Assembly (NCBI GenBank): GCA_026015225.1
Contig: JAOZGV010000123.1
Location: 1 to 5,863 of the forward strand
Direction: 5' to 3'
Length of the DNA stretch: 5,863 nt
Origin: Candidatus Bathyarchaeota archaeon
GTDB taxonomy: Archaea > Thermoproteota > Bathyarchaeia > 40CM-2-53-6 > RBG-13-38-9
Below, piece by piece: positions 1 to 5,126 of the stretch. Both the position numbers and the translations under genes were made by a program. The notes under the pieces are model-generated. The model had not been told where the DNA came from, did not search any database, and worked only from the letters and a program-made list of their open reading frames with translations. How positions within the stretch are numbered: the stretch's first letter is position 1; the number at the start of each line of letters is the position of its first letter.

Positions 1-300
1 TAGTTAAATTCCCCCTATTTTCAGGAATAAACCCAACTTATCATTTAGTTCATATGCCTAATCTTCAACCCAACATGGTCTTTAAAAGATAGTTTCTAAA
101 AATTTTCAGATTTATTGTAAAATACCTTGATTGTCAAATCAATCACAGCGTATCTTAACAATAGACAAAAATAATGATGAAATCGGTAAGATCATTTGAT
201 AATTTTCTATTTTTTTCTAAATTAAAATTAAATAACTACTTCGCATATTTAGCAAGGAGAAGTTTAGAATATTATTGAAGTACAAAACTTTAGATGAAAA
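1..300. other. AT-rich intergenic region, no supported gene
   Basis: No convincing coding frame was found; the longest ATG-started frames here are about a dozen codons. The only local structure I see is a short inverted repeat, TGATTG/CAATCA, with arms at 128-133 and 140-145 around a 6-base loop. A T/A-rich stretch at 263-276 lies about 25-30 bases before the next ATG and could be a TATA element for a nearly leaderless transcript, but it is weak. A stop triplet at 1-3 might end a gene outside the window; this cannot be decided. Confidence 0.6.
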
Positions 301-717
301 ATGGCTATAAGAAAAAAAGAGACTCTGATGCTCTCTAAAATATGCGATGAATTGCGCACAAAAGGAGAACTATCTAGCAAAGCGAGTCTTAGATCTGTCA
401 AACATTTTCGAAAAAGATACGATGATGCCATAAATTTAGTTGATGTGAATTGCATTAAGAAGTATATATTTAAACCGAGCAGACGAATTATTTGGGTTGT
501 TGAAGGGAGAAAAAAAGAGTATCAGATCTTTCCTGAAACAAATTTCTGTAGTTGTGATGATTATTACTTCAGAGTTATGAAATTTGAAAAAGATCTCTGT
601 TATCATTTAGTTGCTCAGAAGATAGCTGAAGCTTTAAATAAATATCAAAAGATGGAGATGTCCGACTCCGATTATGCTTCAATAACAAGAAAATTTCGAC
701 CTGAACGAGAAGTTTAA
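301..717 (+). CDS. SWIM zinc-finger protein (COG5431-like)
   Basis: A 138-residue protein carrying one SWIM-type zinc finger: C83-x-C85, 14 residues, then C100-x-H102, followed by an amphipathic helix (about 103-115). This is the CxCx(n)CxH signature. SWIM domains bind zinc and mediate DNA or protein contacts; small archaeal members are annotated as predicted nucleic-acid-binding proteins, and eukaryotic relatives (Shu2/SWSAP1) partner RecA-family paralogs in recombination. The N-terminal 40 residues are Lys/Arg-rich and helical. Residues 61-80 look like the beta strands that precede a SWIM finger. The start is the first ATG after an in-frame TGA at 295-297. ATG at 328 is an alternative, giving a protein nine residues shorter. 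No Shine-Dalgarno is evident, so a leaderless mRNA is likely. No RadA or other recombination gene is adjacent, so the partner is unknown. The family call is firm; the cellular role is not. Confidence 0.8.
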   Translation: MAIRKKETLMLSKICDELRTKGELSSKASLRSVKHFRKRYDDAINLVDVNCIKKYIFKPSRRIIWVVEGRKKEYQIFPETNFCSCDDYYFRVMKFEKDLCYHLVAQKIAEALNKYQKMEMSDSDYASITRKFRPEREV

Positions 718-724
718 TTAAAGC

Positions 725-734
725 TATATATTTT
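725..734 (+). promoter_or_regulatory. Candidate archaeal TATA box
   Basis: TATATATTTT, preceded by an A/G-containing BRE-like stretch (TAAAGC), lies about 35-40 bases upstream of the small gene beginning at 766. A start of transcription about 26 bases downstream (near 754) would give a leader of roughly a dozen bases. It is read by eye only, in an AT-rich region. Confidence 0.35.
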
Positions 735-765
735 GACATTTTAGTTTTATGATAGTTATTAACGG

Positions 766-885
766 ATGATAAAAATGACAGCTGATGAAGTTTTTGAACT
801 TGTAAAGATATTTACACTCATTTTTGGTATCGTAACCATTCTTTTAGTATTTGTAAATATGGCTTATGAAAAAACAGGGAGTTAA
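766..885 (+). CDS. Small single-span membrane protein (39 codons), unrecognised
   Basis: An open frame of 39 codons ending in TAA at 883-885, with an in-frame stop (760-762) just upstream. It has two possible ATG starts, 766 and 775; the second gives 36 residues beginning MTADEVFELVK. From the 775 start, residues 1-11 are polar and acidic, about 12-31 form one continuous hydrophobic segment (Ile/Leu/Val/Phe with one Gly and two Thr), and the tail YEKTGS is short and polar. This is the layout of a one-span membrane microprotein. It lies between the SWIM gene and the tRNA, same strand, with a TATA-like element at a suitable distance and no clear Shine-Dalgarno. I do not recognise a family. It could be a chance frame, but the clean segmentation and promoter position favour a real gene. 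Confidence 0.5.
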   Translation: MIKMTADEVFELVKIFTLIFGIVTILLVFVNMAYEKTGS

Positions 886-953
886 GAATCCATTATTATC
901 AATGAACCCTTGGAATTTTATGAGAGGATTTTTTAGATTTATCTTCTCGTATT

Positions 954-1041
954 GCGGGGGTTCCCAAGTCAGGTCAAAGGGGCGAGGTTCAGGTCCTCGT
1001 GGCGTAGGCCTTCGTGGGTTCGAATCCCACCCTCCGCACCA
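954..1041 (+). tRNA. tRNA-Leu (anticodon CAG)
   Basis: A complete class II tRNA cloverleaf. The acceptor stem is GCGGGGG (954-960) with CCTCCGC (1031-1037), discriminator A1038 and an encoded CCA at 1039-1041. The D arm is CCC/GGG around AAGTCAGGTCAAA. The anticodon stem CGAGG/CCTCG holds the loop TTCAGGT with anticodon CAG at 990-992, reading CUG leucine codons. The long variable arm has a GGC/GCC stem, and the T arm is GTGGG-TTCGAAT-CCCAC. No intron is present. The long variable arm and A73 fit leucine identity. The encoded CCA occurs in some but not all archaeal tRNA genes. Confidence 0.97.
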
Positions 1042-1042
1042 G

Positions 1043-1062
1043 AATCCTCTATATAGAGGATT
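1043..1062. terminator. Perfect 20-bp palindrome, likely bidirectional terminator
   Basis: AATCCTCTATATAGAGGATT is exactly self-complementary. It begins one base after the encoded CCA of tRNA-Leu and is followed on the + strand by ATTTT. Its other end overlaps the stop codon (1061-1063) of the convergent cupin gene. Because it is symmetric, it can form the same hairpin in both transcripts. A role as terminator, or as a 3'-end processing/stability element for either RNA, is inferred from position. Only a short T-run follows on the + strand. Confidence 0.5.
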
Positions 1063-1453
1063 ATTTTGGAATACAATTATCTCCATTACCTACACAGTTA
1101 ATACAGCATAGCAAAGCTGCTTGCTCATCACCAAGGTTTTTAGCTTCATGTGATTCAAATGGCGGTATATCAATAAATGTATCTTGGCCTACCTCCCTTG
1201 TTTCTCCACCAGAAGTAATCTCAAATCTACCTTTCAGAATATAAAGGGAGTGAGCATATTCGTGTTCATGCATAGGAACTTTAGTACCTGGTTCATAAGC
1301 AACGTGCCTCACAATAAAATCATGTTTGTAGTTACCTAGATTCTGATATGAAAGCCATTTCATCTGAACCTCACCTACATCTACTTTCTTACCTTTGTGT
1401 TCAAGTTGGGTTATTATCTTACCTTCTATTTCTCTGAGTTTTTTTACGATCAT
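1061..1453 (-). CDS. Small cupin-domain protein with Cys-rich tail
   Basis: A 130-residue single-domain cupin (cupin_2 type). Motif 1 is PGTKVPMHEHEYAHSLYILKG, with H62, H64 and G75. The usual metal-binding Glu of motif 1 is replaced by His at position 68. Motif 2 is IPPFESHEAKN, with H102 and N106. The likely metal ligands are therefore H62, H64, H68 and H102. The last 15 residues carry C116, C117, C120 and C127, an unusual tail that could form a second metal site or disulfides. Cupins of this size include dioxygenases, isomerases and small-molecule sensors; no substrate can be named. The ATG start at 1453 is supported by an AGAAGG Shine-Dalgarno-like sequence about 10 bases upstream. It is transcribed divergently from the XRE regulator and converges on tRNA-Leu. 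Confidence 0.85.
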   Translation of the reverse strand: MIVKKLREIEGKIITQLEHKGKKVDVGEVQMKWLSYQNLGNYKHDFIVRHVAYEPGTKVPMHEHEYAHSLYILKGRFEITSGGETREVGQDTFIDIPPFESHEAKNLGDEQAALLCCINCVGNGDNCIPK

Positions 1454-1473
1454 TGTCTTTGGACCTTCTCTAC

Positions 1474-1526
1474 TTTTTAGAGGTGTTTTTGGATTAAATA
1501 TTATTCATTTAATTCCACTCTAAAAA
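1474..1526 (-). promoter_or_regulatory. Putative cupin promoter with flanking inverted repeat
   Basis: A TATA-like stretch (TTAAATATTA, 1494-1503) lies about 45 bases upstream of the cupin ATG, which would place transcription start near 1470-1475. It is flanked by a perfect 9-bp inverted repeat, TTTTTAGAG at 1474-1482 and CTCTAAAAA at 1518-1526. A smaller repeat, CTCTA/TAGAG (1468-1472 and 1478-1482), overlaps the expected start of transcription. Symmetric sites around a TATA element fit a regulator-binding region, but the sequence is AT-rich and this is inferred by eye. Confidence 0.3.
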
Positions 1527-1606
1527 TGAGTTCTTTGACCTATTAATGATATTAGATTAATGCGCTTACTTTTTTTTCAACATGATTATCTTGCCAAAAA
1601 GTTCAT

Positions 1607-1657
1607 ATAGTAGATTTTACTATGTAAAGTATACTTGACGTTAAGCCTACTTTACAT
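1607..1657 (+). promoter_or_regulatory. Candidate operator/promoter of the XRE-DUF2178 unit
   Basis: Three nested symmetric elements lie just upstream of the regulator gene. A perfect 10-bp inverted repeat ATGTAAAGTA (1622-1631) / TACTTTACAT (1648-1657) has a 16-base spacer. A palindrome AAGTATACTT (1627-1636) overlaps its left arm and could itself serve as the TATA element. A further repeat ATAGTA/TACTAT has arms at 1607-1612 and 1618-1623. A TATA box centred near 1632 would put transcription start near 1658, at the right edge of the large repeat. A dimeric regulator bound here would block TBP/TFB or polymerase. The repeat is seen directly; autoregulation is inferred. Confidence 0.5.
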
Positions 1658-1671
1658 GGAATGGATTTAGA

Positions 1672-1905
1672 TTGGTATTAACAAAAAATGACTTACGAAA
1701 ATACAGAAAGAATTATGGATTGACACAGGAGGGGTTAGCTAAGAGAGTGGGCGTCACACGACAGACAATAATCTCTATTGAACGAGGAAGATACACTCCT
1801 TCCTTGGAACTCAGCCTCAAATTTGCGAAAGTATTCCAATGTAAAGTAGAAGACCTGTTTGGATTGAAGGAGGTAAAAAATTGGAGAAAACAAGAAGACG
1901 AATAA
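1672..1905 (+). CDS. XRE-family HTH transcriptional regulator
   Basis: A 77-residue DNA-binding protein made almost entirely of one Cro/C1-type helix-turn-helix (HTH_3). Helix 2 is LTQEGLAKRVG (17-27) and the recognition helix is VTRQTIISIERGRY (28-41), followed by the family's conserved TPSLELSLKFAKVFQCKVEDLF. It closely matches the compact YgzD/YozG-like regulators that often precede small membrane proteins in archaea and Firmicutes. The start is TTG at 1672; the frame stays open back to 1645 but has no ATG, GTG or earlier TTG, and the conserved domain begins at about residue 7. There is no clear Shine-Dalgarno. The gene overlaps the next by 25 bp, so the two are cotranscribed. It probably represses its own operon through the symmetric sites at 1607-1657. 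The Lys/Glu-rich C-terminal tail (66-77) overlaps the downstream ribosome-binding site. Confidence 0.9.
   Translation: MVLTKNDLRKYRKNYGLTQEGLAKRVGVTRQTIISIERGRYTPSLELSLKFAKVFQCKVEDLFGLKEVKNWRKQEDE
1867..1874 (+). promoter_or_regulatory. Strong Shine-Dalgarno for the DUF2178 gene
   Basis: AAGGAGGT lies inside the regulator's coding sequence, 6 bases before the TTG at 1881. It fixes this TTG as the start and implies translational coupling to the regulator. Confidence 0.8.
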
Positions 1906-2279
1906 TAAAATATAGTTTTGCATTTGTTATGCTAATATTAGGTGCATTAATAAACCACTTCAACCTGGGAGCTGGGAATTTTTATGTATATGGTTCTGTT
2001 GGAACCTACCTCATATACTTAGGTTTCATAGGATTGATAATAGCTACACTAACGGAGATCAGGAGAAGAGAAAAGATTATTGATGAGAGAATGCAGTTCA
2101 TAGCTACAAAAGCTATGAGGGTCACTTTTCTGTGCCTCATAATAATCGCATTCATAATCATAATCATAGATGGATTAAAGCCAATTACAATGCCTTATCA
2201 CCTGTTTATGAGCTATATAGTCAGTGGGATGCTGGCAATATATTACATTTCTTACAAAATACTACTCAGATTTTATTAA
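1881..2279 (+). CDS. DUF2178-family membrane protein
   Basis: A 132-residue integral membrane protein. Hydrophobic segments lie near residues 10-27, 36-56, 82-97 and 105-126, giving four predicted spans. Between spans 2 and 3 is a charged loop, TEIRRREKIIDERMQFIATKAMR (58-80), with the DER...K-A-x-R pattern typical of DUF2178 proteins. By the positive-inside rule this loop should be cytoplasmic, as should the basic N-terminus (EKTRRR). The biochemical function of the family is not known. Members are recurrently encoded right after a small XRE regulator, as here, resembling regulator-plus-membrane-protein pairs that sense or resist membrane-active agents. The TTG start is set by a strong Shine-Dalgarno at 1867-1874 and overlaps the regulator's 3' end by 25 bp. 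Confidence 0.8.
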   Translation: MEKTRRRIIKYSFAFVMLILGALINHFNLGAGNFYVYGSVGTYLIYLGFIGLIIATLTEIRRREKIIDERMQFIATKAMRVTFLCLIIIAFIIIIIDGLKPITMPYHLFMSYIVSGMLAIYYISYKILLRFY

Positions 2280-2353
2280 AGATAATCACAAGATAATGGT
2301 CCATAAAACTGAATTGCTAAGATTTTTAATGACAAAAGTAGAAAGAATCTAAC

Positions 2354-3160
2354 ATGAACAGATTTTCTCTCCCTACGAAACGGCCCTTTGATTGGAAAGT
2401 CTTTCTTTTCCTTGCAGTTCTGATTTTTTTGGCAACGTATACGATTATTCCCTTTGCATTTTCACTGCAATCCATTCAACTGCCAAAAGAAAACTTGCCC
2501 CGCATTCTAATTCTCACTTTGGTGGATGTCTTAATCGTGGTTGTTTTAGCTGGCATTGGATTATTTCTGGCATGTCGCATTGGACTTGGACTTCCCTTTA
2601 TCGAGGGTTGGATAAAAAAGGAGCAAGTATGGAACCGTTTTAAAAGAATGCTTGCAATTTCGATCATCGTGGCAGTTATTTCCAGTTTCGTTATTTTAGT
2701 GATCAATCAATTAATTTTTGTACCACCTCTACTTGAAGAGATAAAGAGATTAGGCATAGTCCTTCCTGAATCTCCGCCTCCTTGGCAGGGGCTTCTTGCC
2801 TCGTTCTCAGCTGGAGTAACCGAAGAATCGGTATTTCGTCTCTTTGGATTGACCTTATTGGTTTGGATAGGAAGCCGATTTAGTAGTGATAGTGAAGGGA
2901 GACCAACACTTGTTGTATTATGGATTGCCAATATTATTATTGCAGTTTCTTTTGGGGCAGCTCACTTACCATTAACAGCTGCTATTGGTTTACCTCTTAA
3001 TATGCTTGTTATCGCACGAGCTATTGTTTTAAATGGAATTGGAGGGTTAGCATTTGGCTGGTTATACTGGACGCAAGGATTAGAGAGCGCTATGATTGCG
3101 CATTTTTCAGTCGATGTTGTATTGCATGTGATATTGGTGGCGATAGCCCCTTTATTGTAA
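2354..3160 (+). CDS. CPBP-family (CAAX-like) intramembrane metalloprotease
   Basis: A 268-residue multi-span membrane protein with the CPBP (Abi/Rce1-like, PF02517) motifs in order: EESVFR with E157, E158 and R162; FGAAH with F200 and H204; and HFSVD with H250 and D254. These correspond to the catalytic Glu pair and zinc- or water-coordinating His residues of the family. Hydrophobic segments lie near 14-38, 50-74, 99-123, 162-174, 184-203, 207-238 and 246-268. Family members include prenyl-protein endopeptidases and bacteriocin-immunity or signalling proteases; the substrate here is unknown. The ATG start has no strong Shine-Dalgarno. A T-rich stretch (2322-2330) about 26 bases upstream could be a separate TATA box giving a leaderless message, so cotranscription with the DUF2178 gene 74 bp upstream is possible but not shown. 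Confidence 0.88.
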   Translation: MNRFSLPTKRPFDWKVFLFLAVLIFLATYTIIPFAFSLQSIQLPKENLPRILILTLVDVLIVVVLAGIGLFLACRIGLGLPFIEGWIKKEQVWNRFKRMLAISIIVAVISSFVILVINQLIFVPPLLEEIKRLGIVLPESPPPWQGLLASFSAGVTEESVFRLFGLTLLVWIGSRFSSDSEGRPTLVVLWIANIIIAVSFGAAHLPLTAAIGLPLNMLVIARAIVLNGIGGLAFGWLYWTQGLESAMIAHFSVDVVLHVILVAIAPLL

Positions 3161-3206
3161 AAGGCGTTTTCAAGAAATTAGGCTTCAATATTGAGAATGT
3201 TTTCTG

Positions 3207-3226
3207 AAATAATGCCATTATTTTTT
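3207..3226 (+). terminator. Possible terminator after the protease gene
   Basis: A 7-bp inverted repeat AAATAAT-GCC-ATTATTT (3207-3223) runs into a T-tract to 3226, about 47 bases after the protease stop codon. The stem is all A/T, so it is weak as a hairpin, but the T-tract suits archaeal termination. Confidence 0.35.
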
Positions 3227-3260
3227 GTTTGATAATATCTGGAAAATCCGAATTTATTTT

Positions 3261-3272
3261 TTTTAATTAAAT
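3261..3272 (+). promoter_or_regulatory. Possible TATA element for the downstream gene
   Basis: TTTTAATTAAAT lies about 55-60 bases before the ATG at 3324. A 6-bp inverted repeat TTCTAA-AAA-TTAGAA (3286-3300) sits where transcription start would be expected. This is weak evidence in AT-rich sequence. Confidence 0.25.
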
Positions 3273-3323
3273 TGGAATGCATAAATTCTAAAAATTAGAA
3301 GAACTAATACATTATTGAGAAAG

Positions 3324-4334
3324 ATGAAATTAAAAAATAAAAATAACATTCTAATTTTACTAATTATAATTACGCTCCTTTTTTCTTGTTATATTATTGC
3401 AGACAATTCATTCGCAGAAGCAGGTTGGAGACGCCGAGATGGAGGAGATGAGACCACAACCCCATCCGAGGAAGAAACCACCACTCAACCAGAGGAAGAA
3501 GAGGAAGTGGATGAAGAAGAGCAAGATGAAAAAAAGGAGGATGATTCAAAAGTAAATGCTTCCAAAATCACTATTGGAACATTTATCGGTATTATATCAA
3601 TCCTGATAGGAAAAGGCCTCAATTCTGTTACGATTCTTAAAAAGGAGGATAAAATAGTACTCGATCGAGTGCCTAATGATCAAATAATGCTTGCAGGGGA
3701 TTTGAGCACACTACCTCCTGAGATTAAAGCTGAAATTCTAAAAAAAATAAGCAAAAAAATTGATAAGCAGAAAAAGGATGGATACACAAGAATATATGAG
3801 AAGAAACTAAAAGAATTTGAGAAGCTTAAAAAAAGTCCATTCTTCGATGATGCAATTGAATTACTCAGAAAAGAGGGGTACAAACCAGGCGATATTGAAC
3901 AATGGGAAATTGAGGAAGCGATACACAGGATAAAAGAAAAACACGATAAGCTCAAAGATAAAAAAACATGTGGAAGGTGCCGTAAGCCTGCAAAAGCTAC
4001 ACGAGTACAAACTAGAGAGGATCAATCAGTAGGAAAATGGTATACTCATAAAACTTCAGGGGGCAGACAACACAAATGGTTTGTTTCCAAACATAGCGAT
4101 AAAGATGCTTATACCGAATGGCGTGAGAGAAATGAGTTACCTACAAGCCATAATCATTGTCGCTGCGGTTATTGTTTTACAGTACATCGTCGAGACCAAT
4201 TGGAAAAAAATCCATGGTATCAAAGATTGGTTACAACCCAGAAATTTAAATGCAAGAAATGTCGAAAATGGCAAAAAATTCCTAGGGCAGGAACGATGGA
4301 AGACGATTCGATTGCAATTTTTGAAAGAGAATAG
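3324..4334 (+). CDS. Exported or membrane-anchored protein with acidic stretch and Cys-rich C-terminus, unrecognised
   Basis: 336 residues from ATG 3324; TTG at 3315 would add three. Residues 1-8 are basic and 9-26 very hydrophobic, forming a signal peptide. NSFA|EAG (about 31|32) fits signal peptidase I, while C22 after LLFS is a poor lipobox. About 39-76 is low-complexity and acidic (Thr/Pro/Glu, then Glu/Asp runs), a possible O-glycosylated linker. About 82-105 (ITIGTFIGIISILIG...) is moderately hydrophobic and may be a membrane span. About 130-212 is Lys/Glu-rich, helical and probably partly coiled coil. The C-terminus carries C216-x2-C219, a HxHCxCxxC cluster (H276, H278, C279, C281, C284) and C310-x2-C313, enough for one or two zinc-knuckle sites. 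If the second span is real, the Cys region is cytoplasmic and the acidic stretch outside. I recognise no family. A hairpin overlaps its stop codon. Confidence 0.75.
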   Translation: MKLKNKNNILILLIIITLLFSCYIIADNSFAEAGWRRRDGGDETTTPSEEETTTQPEEEEEVDEEEQDEKKEDDSKVNASKITIGTFIGIISILIGKGLNSVTILKKEDKIVLDRVPNDQIMLAGDLSTLPPEIKAEILKKISKKIDKQKKDGYTRIYEKKLKEFEKLKKSPFFDDAIELLRKEGYKPGDIEQWEIEEAIHRIKEKHDKLKDKKTCGRCRKPAKATRVQTREDQSVGKWYTHKTSGGRQHKWFVSKHSDKDAYTEWRERNELPTSHNHCRCGYCFTVHRRDQLEKNPWYQRLVTTQKFKCKKCRKWQKIPRAGTMEDDSIAIFERE

Positions 4335-4354
4335 ATATTCTATTCTTCTCTTTT
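4328..4354 (+). terminator. Intrinsic-type terminator overlapping the stop codon
   Basis: A perfect 8-bp stem AGAATAGA (4328-4335) / TCTATTCT (4339-4346) with a TAT loop is followed by the pyrimidine run TCTCTTTT. The TAG stop codon (4332-4334) lies inside the left arm, so the hairpin would form only after the ribosome leaves. It ends the + strand gene before the convergent transporter operon. Confidence 0.55.
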
Positions 4355-4363
4355 ATTCCAGCC

Positions 4364-4381
4364 ATTTATAGTTCTATAAAT
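4364..4381 (-). repeat. Inverted repeat downstream of the transporter operon
   Basis: A perfect 8-bp inverted repeat ATTTATAG-TT-CTATAAAT lies 21 bases past the ATPase stop codon on the - strand. It could end the transporter transcript, but no T-run follows on that strand, so 3'-end protection is an equal possibility. Confidence 0.35.
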
Positions 4382-4402
4382 ATGTCAACTTACATACGAA
4401 AT

Positions 4403-5122
4403 TTAGAATTGCAGCTCTCCATTTATGAATTTCTTTGTTATTTGGTTAGAGGGTTTTTTAAAAAATCTTTTAGGATTTGCAGCATCCAATATTTTTCCTG
4501 CGTGTATGTGAAATATCATGCCGGACAACCTTTTTGCTTGATATAAATTATGAGTTGCTAATATCACAACACACCCATTTTCTTTTCTTATCTTCCGAAT
4601 AAATTGCTCAATAATTAGAGAATTAGAGGGATCCAAATTTGCGGTTGGCTCATCCAACAATAATATCTCAGGTTCAATTACAAAAGCTCTTGCTAGTGCG
4701 ACTCTTTGTTGTTCACCGCCCGATAATTTTTTTGCTTTTCTATTCTCGAAACCATCCAATCCTACTGAAATCAATGCTTTTTCCACCTTGCTCTCAGTTT
4801 CTTCTTTATTGAAATCTCTAATTTTTAGGCCAAAAGCTACGTTGTCAAAGACATTGTTATCAAACATAATATTTTTTTGGAAGACCATCGTTGCGATCTT
4901 ACGCAAATTTTGCGCCTTTAATATTTGATTATTGAATATAACATTGCCTTTTGTAGGCTCATCCAAACCTGCGATAATTCTCAAAAGAGTGGTTTTTCCA
5001 GAACCATTTACTCCTACTAATGAAACTAATTTTTCACTGGTGATGTCCAGAGATATCGAATCTAAAGCGATAATATTGTCGTATGTCTTGCTTACCTCTT
5101 TAACGTTAAGGCGTCCTCTCAA
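4403..5122 (-). CDS. tupC: Tungstate-type ABC transporter ATP-binding protein (TupC-like)
   Basis: A 239-residue ABC ATPase that powers import through the adjacent permease at the cytoplasmic face. All nucleotide-binding motifs are intact: Walker A GVNGSGKTT (37-45), Q-loop Q82, signature LSGGEQQR (133-140), Walker B ILLLDEP with D157 and E158, D-loop ANLD, and switch His H191. It has only a short tail after the ATPase core, so no MOBE/TOBE regulatory domain of the ModC kind is present, which fits TupC. The ending FINGELQF resembles TupC C-termini. Start: TTG at 5122, chosen because GGAGGG (5137-5132) lies 9 bases upstream; the ATG at 5130 is in another frame and stops after three codons. It follows the permease by 4 bp. 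The ATPase call is certain; tungstate specificity comes from the partner permease. Confidence 0.85.
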   Translation of the reverse strand: MRGRLNVKEVSKTYDNIIALDSISLDITSEKLVSLVGVNGSGKTTLLRIIAGLDEPTKGNVIFNNQILKAQNLRKIATMVFQKNIMFDNNVFDNVAFGLKIRDFNKEETESKVEKALISVGLDGFENRKAKKLSGGEQQRVALARAFVIEPEILLLDEPTANLDPSNSLIIEQFIRKIRKENGCVVILATHNLYQAKRLSGMIFHIHAGKILDAANPKRFFKKPSNQITKKFINGELQF

Positions 5123-5126
5123 TTTG

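Noticed and set aside
128..145. TGATTG/CAATCA inverted repeat in the left intergenic region
   Set aside because: The 6-bp arms in AT-rich DNA are easily explained by chance, and no gene is placed to use it.
844..1086. An 80-codon minus-strand frame containing GGWDSNPRRP
   Set aside because: This is the familiar artefact of translating the antisense of a tRNA gene; it lies across tRNA-Leu and shows no independent coding signs.
866..1244. Two plus-strand frames (866-1111 and 1014-1244) crossing the tRNA and cupin gene
   Set aside because: Both run through the tRNA and antisense to the cupin, whose motifs are clear on the other strand.
3680..3955. A minus-strand Ser/Phe-rich frame of 91 codons
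   Set aside because: It is the complement of Lys/Glu-rich coding sequence, which commonly gives Ser/Phe-rich antisense frames.
4081..4371. A plus-strand frame of 96 codons overlapping the end of the Cys-rich protein gene
   Set aside because: It is out of frame within a gene whose own frame has regular CxxC motifs, and its end is low-complexity read-through into the terminator.
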